DNA from: Merdimonas sp963929015
GTDB taxonomy: Bacteria; Bacillota; Clostridia; Lachnospirales; Lachnospiraceae
Length of the DNA: 64,000 nt
Assembly: GCF_963929015.1 (NCBI RefSeq)
Contig: NZ_CAWVHE010000014.1
Coordinates: forward strand, 1 to 64,000
Reading direction: 5' to 3'
The translations under genes were made by a program, and so were the position numbers. The stretch's first letter is position 1. Each line of letters opens with the position of its first letter. The notes under the pieces are model-generated. The model saw nothing but the letters and a program-made list of their open reading frames with translations, was not told the DNA's origin and ran no database searches. Shown here piece by piece: positions 57,963-64,000 of the stretch.

Positions 57963-59336
57963 TCATCTGGGCAGTATTACAAGAAACCGGCTGCCTTCGC
58001 CAAACCGGCTCTCCAGCCGGATCTCTCCCCCATGCGCCTGTGCGATCCACCGCGCCATGGAAAGTCCAAGGCCGGAGTGATTGCCTTCTGTCCTGGAAGG
58101 ATCTGCCCGGTAAAACCGTTCCCAGATCCTCTCCTGGTCTTCCGGACGGATACCGATACCGTTGTCCTCCACCTGGCAAATAATCTCCTGCTCCGAAGCG
58201 GTCAATTTCACGCAGATCCGGCACTTCCCCTCCGGCTTCCGGTAGGCGACTGCATTAGACAGCAGATTCTCCAGCAAGCGGATATATAAGGTCTCATCCA
58301 CACAGGCCCGGATCCCCGGCATGATCTCCCGGCAGATCTCGATCTCTGGATCTGTCTCTGCCGCCACCATCTGCTGCTCTTCTGTGATCACCTGGGTCAG
58401 CTCGCTTAAGTCCAGTTCTTCCTTCTGAAGCGGCTGTCTGCCCTGGTCTGCCCGGGATAAAAACAAAAGCTGCCCGATCATCCCCGACATTTCCCTTGCC
58501 TTTCTTTCGATCAGCCGGATCTGGTTCTTCTGGTCTTCTGTGAACGTCTCGTCCGACAGGCACTCTCCGCACTGTGCCAGGATCACACTGACCGGCGTGC
58601 GAAGCTCATGAGATACATCGGAAGTAAACTGCTTTTCCCTCTGAAATGCCTCTTCCAGCTGGGCCAGCATCTGATCAAACGTTTCCGCCAGCTGGCAGAT
58701 CTCGTCCCGGTTCTTCCCGCCGCTTTCCGGTACGCCCACGCGCCTGGAAAGATCCGCGTCCGCCCGGATCTTCTGCACCGTAGCGGTGATCCTGCGGACC
58801 GGAAGAAGCGTCCTTCTGGTAAAACGATAGCCAATGAAAGCAGTTGCCAGCACCATGGCCGGCAGAAGGATCAGCGCAAGACGTAAGGTCACCCGGTAGC
58901 TTTCCTCCGCCGCCGTTACGGACGTAACGCCACGGATGAAAACCGTCTTCTCCTGAGACAGACGGAATGACATGTCGTACACATACCAGCTGGTATTTCC
59001 GTCCCGGATGGTCTCTACCTGCCCGTCCCGGATCTCCGGCCGGCTGTCAAAGCCGTGGGGATTTCTGCCCAGAAGAAAATATCCGGTCTCATCATACAAA
59101 GACAGATACACATTATCCTCCACCGAATAAAAATCCTTATTCACCGCAGGAACGCCATCCCTAAGTCCCACATCGTCCGTACTGTTCTGCACCTGTCTCT
59201 CCAGCTTTGCTCTTGTGGAAGACAAAACCTCTCTGCTGCTTAAGGAAAACAGGATCGCAAGAGCCGCGCAGGTCACCAGGATCATAAAGAACGTATACAG
59301 CATTGTCAGTTTTACTTTCAAAGATAACCGATTCAT
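57963..59336 (-). CDS. Sensor histidine kinase
   Basis: A 457-residue kinase: transmembrane helix ~11-30, external domain ~31-150 with SVEDNVYLSLYDETGYFLLG, second helix ~152-172, HAMP, HisKA with SDVSHELRTPVSV, N-box LENLLSNAVAYRKPEG and G-box HSGLGLSMARWI. The external domain is short, as in envelope stress kinases. Its regulator is 18 nt upstream. The nearby PepSY lipoprotein may be a target or partner (inference). Confidence 0.92.
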   Translation of the reverse strand: MNRLSLKVKLTMLYTFFMILVTCAALAILFSLSSREVLSSTRAKLERQVQNSTDDVGLRDGVPAVNKDFYSVEDNVYLSLYDETGYFLLGRNPHGFDSRPEIRDGQVETIRDGNTSWYVYDMSFRLSQEKTVFIRGVTSVTAAEESYRVTLRLALILLPAMVLATAFIGYRFTRRTLLPVRRITATVQKIRADADLSRRVGVPESGGKNRDEICQLAETFDQMLAQLEEAFQREKQFTSDVSHELRTPVSVILAQCGECLSDETFTEDQKNQIRLIERKAREMSGMIGQLLFLSRADQGRQPLQKEELDLSELTQVITEEQQMVAAETDPEIEICREIMPGIRACVDETLYIRLLENLLSNAVAYRKPEGKCRICVKLTASEQEIICQVEDNGIGIRPEDQERIWERFYRADPSRTEGNHSGLGLSMARWIAQAHGGEIRLESRFGEGSRFLVILPR

Positions 59337-59354
59337 CCTTATCCCCTCACATCC

Positions 59355-60026
59355 TTATCCTTCCCGCAGCACATATCCTGCGCCCCGGACGGTATGGATC
59401 AGCTTCTGCTCCTGTCCCTCATCAATCTTTCTTCGGAGATAGCGGATATATACATCGATCACATTCGAGCCCCCTGCATAATCAAAATTCCACAAATGCT
59501 CCTCCAGCCGTTCTCTGGAAAGAACAATCCCCGCATTCTGTGCCATATAGCGGAGCAGCGCATACTCTTTGCCGGATAAACGGATCTCTTTTCCGCCTCT
59601 TTTTACCTGGTGTGTATCCGTATGGATTTCCAGATCCCCCACCCGCAGACAGGCGTCCGCCGCCTGTTCCGGTTTTCTAAGGAGCACCCGGATCCTGGCC
59701 AGCAATTCTTCACAGGCAAAGGGCTTGATCAGATAATCATTGGCTCCGGCGTCCAGTCCGGCCACCCGGTCTTCAATACTGTCCTTTGCCGTCAAAAGCA
59801 GCACCGGCGTCTGATCGCCGTTTCTTCGGATCTGGCGGAGCACCGACAGCCCGTCCTTTTTCGGCATCATAATATCCAGCACTACCGCATCATAGCGGGC
59901 GCTTCTTAAATAATCCAGCGCCTCTTCCCCGTCAAAGCAGGCGTCCACACTGTAATGCTCTGCCTTGAGCCTGGAACTGACAATCTGATTCAGATCTTTC
60001 TCATCTTCTGCAATCAAAAGCCTCAT
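59355..60026 (-). CDS. OmpR-family response regulator
   Basis: A 223-residue regulator: acidic IAEDEKDL, phospho-acceptor AVVLDIMMPKKDG, lysine in NDYLIKPFACEELL and winged helix (VIDVYIRYLRRKIDEGQ ... VRGAGYVLREG). First gene of the pair. Divergent from the DUF885 gene at 60120, with a 93-nt gap that must hold both promoters. Confidence 0.93.
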   Translation of the reverse strand: MRLLIAEDEKDLNQIVSSRLKAEHYSVDACFDGEEALDYLRSARYDAVVLDIMMPKKDGLSVLRQIRRNGDQTPVLLLTAKDSIEDRVAGLDAGANDYLIKPFACEELLARIRVLLRKPEQAADACLRVGDLEIHTDTHQVKRGGKEIRLSGKEYALLRYMAQNAGIVLSRERLEEHLWNFDYAGGSNVIDVYIRYLRRKIDEGQEQKLIHTVRGAGYVLREG

Positions 60027-60119
60027 GGCATTTCACCCTTTCACTGGTTTTAGTATAGAGGAACCGGTCTGAAAAGTAAAGTTCTGCATATATATGTAAA
60101 AAACTCCAAAAGGTGTACT

Positions 60120-61862
60120 ATGTCCAAAAAAAGGATCATCCTGATCTTCTCTTCTCTTGCAGGCCTTCTCTTTTTGTGTGCCTGCATTTTCTGGTGTTTT
60201 TTTCAGAACGAAGACCAACGGTTTGAAGCGTTTGCGTCTTCCTTTTTCCGGCAGGAATTATCCGGAAACACCCTGAACCTCCACTATACACTCAAAGACC
60301 CTGCTACATTTGACCTGGAGGATCTTCCCGTTTCCTTAGGGGCTTACAACTGCGATGCCAGAGAACTGTGCGTTTCCCTGGAAAATATGCTCTGTCAGAT
60401 GGAGGAATTTAATCGCAGCCGGCTCTCTTCGGATAACCGGCTCACCTATGACGTCCTCCGCGATTACTTATCTTCTTCTTTAAAGACGGCGCCCTTTCTT
60501 CTCTACGAAGAGCCCCTGTCTCCTCTGACAGGCATGCAGTCCCAGCTTCCCATCCTGCTTTCTGAATATCCCTTTTATGACAGGCAGGATGTAAAGGATT
60601 ATCTTACGCTTCTTAGCCAGGTGCCGGACTATTTTTCTTCGATCCTGGCATTTGAAAAAGAAAAAGCGGACGCAGCTCTTCTGCTGCCGGCTTCCTGCAT
60701 CGATACTCTGACAGAAGAGTGCCGCGCCTTTCGGGAAACCGGCGACGACTGCTATCTCTACGACGCCTTTGAAAACCGGCTGGAAGATCTGCGTCTTTCT
60801 GAAAAGGAGGAAAACGCCTTTCTGGAACAGCACCGGCAGGCCATGGAACAATCAGTTTTCCCGGCCTATTCTATGCTGGCAGAAGGCATGTCCGCATTAA
60901 AAGAAAAATCCGTCAATGAAAAAGGTCTTAACGGACTGCCGGAGGGCAAAGCGTATTACCAGGCTCTGGCAGCCGCGGAAACCGGAAGCTCCCGCTCCAT
61001 CCCGGAACTAAAGGAACTGACGGTCCGGCAGATGAACGAAGATCTCACAGAGCTCCAAAAGCTGTATCAGGATTCTGAAAACAGGATCTCTTCCTCTCCT
61101 TCCTCAGATCGCTTCCGCACGCAGGGATATGCTCTTTCGGACTCCAATCCTGCTTCTATCCTTACCACCCTGGCCGGGAAGCTAAAAGGTGATTTCCCTT
61201 CTCCCCCTTCCGCATCCGTCACGGTCAAATATGTCCAGGAGTCTCTGGAAGCATATGTAAGCCCTGCTTTTTATATGATCCCGCCCATTGACAACACACA
61301 GGAAAATGTCATCTACATCAACCGTGGGCACATGCCCGATGATCTGACTCTTTTTACCACCCTGGCTCATGAGGGCTATCCCGGGCACCTCTATCAGACG
61401 ACTTACTACCAATCCACAGATCCGCACCCGGTACGAAGCCTTCTAAATTACGGAGGGTATACAGAAGGCTGGGCCACTTATGCAGAAATGCTTAGCTGGT
61501 ACTATGCGCCCATTTCCAAAAAAGACGCAGCTCTCCTTCAGAAAAACAGCTCTCTGATCCTTGGGATCTACGCTCTGGCAGACATGGGCATCCACTACGA
61601 CGGCTGGTCCCTTTCCGATACTCTGGTCTTTTTCCAAAGCTACGGGATCACAGACGCAGACGCGGTGAAGGACGTCTATGAACGGATTGCGGCAGATCCG
61701 GCCAACTATCTGAAATATTACATTGGCTATGTAGAATTTCTGGAACTGAAAAAGGATGCCGTAAAGGACTGGGGAAAGGATTTCTCGCAGAAACGCTTTC
61801 ACCGCAAAGTCCTGGAAATCGGTCCGGCATCCTTTGATCTGCTGCGAAATTATCTCTTCTGA
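60120..61862 (+). CDS. DUF885 family metallopeptidase, membrane anchored
   Basis: A 580-residue protein with an N-terminal anchor (IILIFSSLAGLLFLCACIFW) and an extracytoplasmic DUF885 domain. The zinc-binding motif AHEGYPGHLYQTTYY contains the HEGYPGH signature, and the third ligand region is YGGYTEGWATYAEM. The family is uncharacterised but resembles M32-like metallopeptidases. It may also be a lipoprotein (LCAC), which I cannot settle. No operon partner. Confidence 0.85.
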   Translation: MSKKRIILIFSSLAGLLFLCACIFWCFFQNEDQRFEAFASSFFRQELSGNTLNLHYTLKDPATFDLEDLPVSLGAYNCDARELCVSLENMLCQMEEFNRSRLSSDNRLTYDVLRDYLSSSLKTAPFLLYEEPLSPLTGMQSQLPILLSEYPFYDRQDVKDYLTLLSQVPDYFSSILAFEKEKADAALLLPASCIDTLTEECRAFRETGDDCYLYDAFENRLEDLRLSEKEENAFLEQHRQAMEQSVFPAYSMLAEGMSALKEKSVNEKGLNGLPEGKAYYQALAAAETGSSRSIPELKELTVRQMNEDLTELQKLYQDSENRISSSPSSDRFRTQGYALSDSNPASILTTLAGKLKGDFPSPPSASVTVKYVQESLEAYVSPAFYMIPPIDNTQENVIYINRGHMPDDLTLFTTLAHEGYPGHLYQTTYYQSTDPHPVRSLLNYGGYTEGWATYAEMLSWYYAPISKKDAALLQKNSSLILGIYALADMGIHYDGWSLSDTLVFFQSYGITDADAVKDVYERIAADPANYLKYYIGYVEFLELKKDAVKDWGKDFSQKRFHRKVLEIGPASFDLLRNYLF

Positions 61863-61877
61863 CCGTATTCTGACCGT

Positions 61878-62402
61878 TTACATTTTTCCGGCAAGAACCA
61901 CGCTGGCCGCAAGTCCTGCAAAGGTGGCCAGCAAAGCGCCGGGAAGCGTATAGCGGGTTCTGGTCACCCTGGCTGCCATAAAGTAAACACTCATGGTATA
62001 AAAGATCGTCTCTGTGCAGCACATGCTGATGGATGCGGCAAGCCCAAGGAAGGAATCCGTCCCGTATTTTTTATAGAGATCCAGCAAAAGTCCGGTGGCT
62101 GCAGAGGAAGAGAACATTTTCACCAGGGAGAGCGGGACCAGCTCTCCCGGAAATCCCAGCCGCCCGGACACTTTGCCGATCATCCCGGCCAGAAAATCCA
62201 GAAACCCGGATGCCCGCAGAATTCCTACAGCCACCAGAAGTCCGATCAGTGTAGGCAGGATCTTAAGTACCGTCAAAAATCCCTCCTTTGCCCCTTCCGT
62301 AAAGGCATCGTACACCTTTACCCCCTTACGGATCCCAAACGCCAGGATTCCAAAAATCAGAAGCGGCACGATCATATTGGAAATATACAAAAAAGCCTTC
62401 AT
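61878..62402 (-). CDS. spmB: Spore maturation protein B
   Basis: A 174-residue membrane protein of the nucleoside-recognition/Gate family: FIVPLLIFGILAFGIRKGV-type start, then FTEGAKEGFLTVLKILPTLI and KMFSSSAATGLLLDLYKKYG, with CCTETIFYTMSVYF at the end. SpmB with SpmA affects spore-core dehydration. No spmA gene is adjacent: upstream lies the divergent MATE gene, downstream the DUF885 gene. Hydrophobic throughout. Confidence 0.85.
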   Translation of the reverse strand: MKAFLYISNMIVPLLIFGILAFGIRKGVKVYDAFTEGAKEGFLTVLKILPTLIGLLVAVGILRASGFLDFLAGMIGKVSGRLGFPGELVPLSLVKMFSSSAATGLLLDLYKKYGTDSFLGLAASISMCCTETIFYTMSVYFMAARVTRTRYTLPGALLATFAGLAASVVLAGKM

Positions 62403-62528
62403 TTCTTCATCCTTTCCCGGTTTCGCTATAGTATCATCCTATGAAAAAAGCAAAAACCATATGATTGAAAATCCTGTCCGGAAGGTCTATACTGCTTATT
62501 AGAAGGTTGAAACAAAGCGGGGATGTTT

Positions 62529-63947
62529 ATGATTGGGAATAGGACAAAGGAACGAGACAGAAACACTCAGGAACGACAGGACTTCGGAACCGGCAGCGTC
62601 TCCGGGGCAATTCTAAGACTTGCCATCCCCATGACCCTGGCCCAGCTGATCAATGTTCTCTACAGCGTGGTGGACCGCATCTACATCGGCCATCTGCCCC
62701 ATACCTCCACCGAAGCCCTCACCGGCATCGGTCTGGCCCTGCCGGTGATCACTATGGTCACCGCATTTTCCAGCCTGTTCGGGATGGGCGGAGCCCCCTT
62801 ATTTTCTATAGAAAGAGGCAGGGAAAATCTCCCCAAAGCACAACGGATCATGGGAAATTCTTTTTCCATGCTTCTGATCACAGGCGTACTCCTCTCTGTC
62901 TTCTGTTATATCTGGAAAAAACCTTTGCTGTATCTTTTTGGCGCCAGCGACACCACCTTCCCCTATGCAGACGCCTATCTTTCCATCTATCTTCTGGGAA
63001 CCATTTTTGTCATGGTAAGCCTTGGAATGAACAACTTTATCAACGCTCAGGGCTTTGGCGTTACCGGCATGCTGACGGTCTCCATCGGAGCCGTCCTGAA
63101 CCTGATCCTGGATCCGGTCTTTATCTTTGTCTTTCATATGGGCATCCGGGGAGCGGCCCTTGCCACCATTCTGTCCCAGTTTGTTTCTGCAGTGTGGGTC
63201 TTCCGGTTCCTGACCGGAAAAAAAGCGATCATTCCTCTGACAAAATCCTCCATGCGGCTGGACGGTCAGCTGGTCAAAGACATCTCTGTCCTTGGCACCT
63301 CCGGATTTATCATGTCCGTAACCAACAGCGCGGTGCAGATCATCTGCAACTCTACCCTGCAGCAATACGGCGGGGATCTGTATGTGGGGATCATGACAGT
63401 CATCAATTCCGTGCGGGAAATCCTGAATATCCCGGTCAACGGCCTCTCCAACAGCGGCCAGCCGGTCATGAGTTTTAACTACGGAGCCCGCAAGTACGAC
63501 CGGGTAAAGGCGGCCATCCGCTTTATGACCATTTCCTGCATCATCTTTACCCTGGCGATCTGGGCACTGATCTTTTTCTTCCCTCACGCCTTTATCCGGG
63601 TATTTAACAGTGACCCGGCTCTGCTGAAATACGGAGTTCCCTCCCTGCACATTTATTTCTTCGGGATCTTTATGATGGCTCTTCAGTTTGCCGGACAGTC
63701 CACCTTTGTCGCTCTTGGCTACTCCAGGCACGCCATCTTTTTCTCCCTGCTTCGCAAGGCCGTCATTGTCATACCGCTGACCCTGTGGCTGCCCACCGTA
63801 GCCGGACTTGGCACCACCGGTGTCTTCCTGGCAGAGCCCATCTCCAACTTTGTGGGAGGTATCGCCTGCTTTGGCACTATGATGTTTACAGTATGGCCAC
63901 GGCTTGGCCGGGACAACGCTTCCAAAGAGCAGGCCTTAAGATCCTGA
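62529..63947 (+). CDS. MATE family efflux transporter
   Basis: A 472-residue multidrug/toxin extruder with twelve membrane segments in two halves. The first half starts ISGAILRLAIPMTLAQLINVL-like (SVVDRIYIGHLPHTSTEALT); the second half has PVNGLSNSGQPVMSFNYGAR. An ATG at 62529 is chosen because GCGGGG is six bases upstream; an ATG six nt earlier has no spacing. The substrate is unknown. It is followed by ~50 nt with no gene up to the window end. Confidence 0.88.
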   Translation: MIGNRTKERDRNTQERQDFGTGSVSGAILRLAIPMTLAQLINVLYSVVDRIYIGHLPHTSTEALTGIGLALPVITMVTAFSSLFGMGGAPLFSIERGRENLPKAQRIMGNSFSMLLITGVLLSVFCYIWKKPLLYLFGASDTTFPYADAYLSIYLLGTIFVMVSLGMNNFINAQGFGVTGMLTVSIGAVLNLILDPVFIFVFHMGIRGAALATILSQFVSAVWVFRFLTGKKAIIPLTKSSMRLDGQLVKDISVLGTSGFIMSVTNSAVQIICNSTLQQYGGDLYVGIMTVINSVREILNIPVNGLSNSGQPVMSFNYGARKYDRVKAAIRFMTISCIIFTLAIWALIFFFPHAFIRVFNSDPALLKYGVPSLHIYFFGIFMMALQFAGQSTFVALGYSRHAIFFSLLRKAVIVIPLTLWLPTVAGLGTTGVFLAEPISNFVGGIACFGTMMFTVWPRLGRDNASKEQALRS

Positions 63948-64000
63948 CATAAAAACGCTCCTCTGTGCATAGATATCCAGTAAACACGGATCTGTGCCGG

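Noticed and set aside
1..64000. CRISPR array, rRNA or tRNA genes
   Set aside because: No regularly spaced repeat array, rRNA segment or tRNA-like cloverleaf with conserved TTCGA loop was recognised by eye; a tRNA search program could confirm.

Overview
The window looks like a chromosome segment of an anaerobic, spore-forming Firmicute of the family Lachnospiraceae (Blautia-like; an inference from gene content, not a search). The evidence is T-box leaders on aminoacyl-tRNA synthetase genes, the GlgC/GlgD pair, SpoVG, SpmB and a Spo0A C-terminal-domain protein, DnaD/DnaC primosome genes, a YhaN/YhaO pair, a meso-diaminopimelate dehydrogenase, strong AAGGAGG-type ribosome sites and moderate GC content. 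Almost everything outside one 8.3-kb island is core metabolism and housekeeping.

Layout. 0-0.8 kb: a REP-associated tyrosine transposase (RAYT) with a perfect 42-nt palindrome just upstream of it. 0.8-2.6 kb: proS under a T-box. 2.8-5 kb: a frameshifted RluA-type pseudouridine synthase carrying another copy of the palindrome in frame, then a ThrE-type exporter. 5-9.2 kb: an ABC operon (FtsX-type permease, ATPase, small membrane protein). 9.3-12 kb: spoVG, glgD, glgC. 12.2-17 kb: murC, dnaD-like, dnaC-like, prs. 17-21.5 kb: yhaN-like, yhaO-like and a two-component pair. 21.6-27.7 kb: asnS, queT with a structured leader, a large anchored propeller-like protein, and a frameshifted methyltransferase. 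27.8-31.1 kb: a second two-component system.

31.3-39.6 kb is an integrated mobile island bounded by 18-nt near-identical att-like repeats. It encodes a tyrosine integrase, CI/Cro-like regulators with repeated operators, a RepA-like AAA ATPase with iteron-like repeats next to it, a set of tiny translationally coupled genes, and then a scaffold, a major capsid protein and a sigma factor. It has no terminase, portal, tail or lysis gene. The best reading is a capsid-encoding phage satellite or a strongly reduced prophage, and it is the most interesting system here.

39.9-48.9 kb: a Spo0A C-terminal-domain protein, an alpha/beta hydrolase, gltA, rsmA, a small secreted protein, a TatD nuclease, ddh, and metG under a second T-box. 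49-54 kb: a spermidine/putrescine ABC operon (regulator, potA, potB, potC-potD fusion). Its PotA carries two tandem Ig-like repeats inserted into the TOBE region. 54-64 kb: nth, a freestanding ProX/YbaK-like protein (a possible partner for the ProRS, which lacks an editing insertion), a DUF362 ferredoxin-like protein, a PepSY lipoprotein, an AbrB/PIN toxin-antitoxin pair, a third two-component system, a DUF885 metallopeptidase, spmB and a MATE exporter.

Two families of dispersed palindromes run through the window. Family 1 (GGGGACGGGGG arms) has three copies and a resident RAYT that could mobilise it. Family 2 (GGGACGTAGAC arms) has two copies. No tRNA, rRNA or CRISPR array was recognised.
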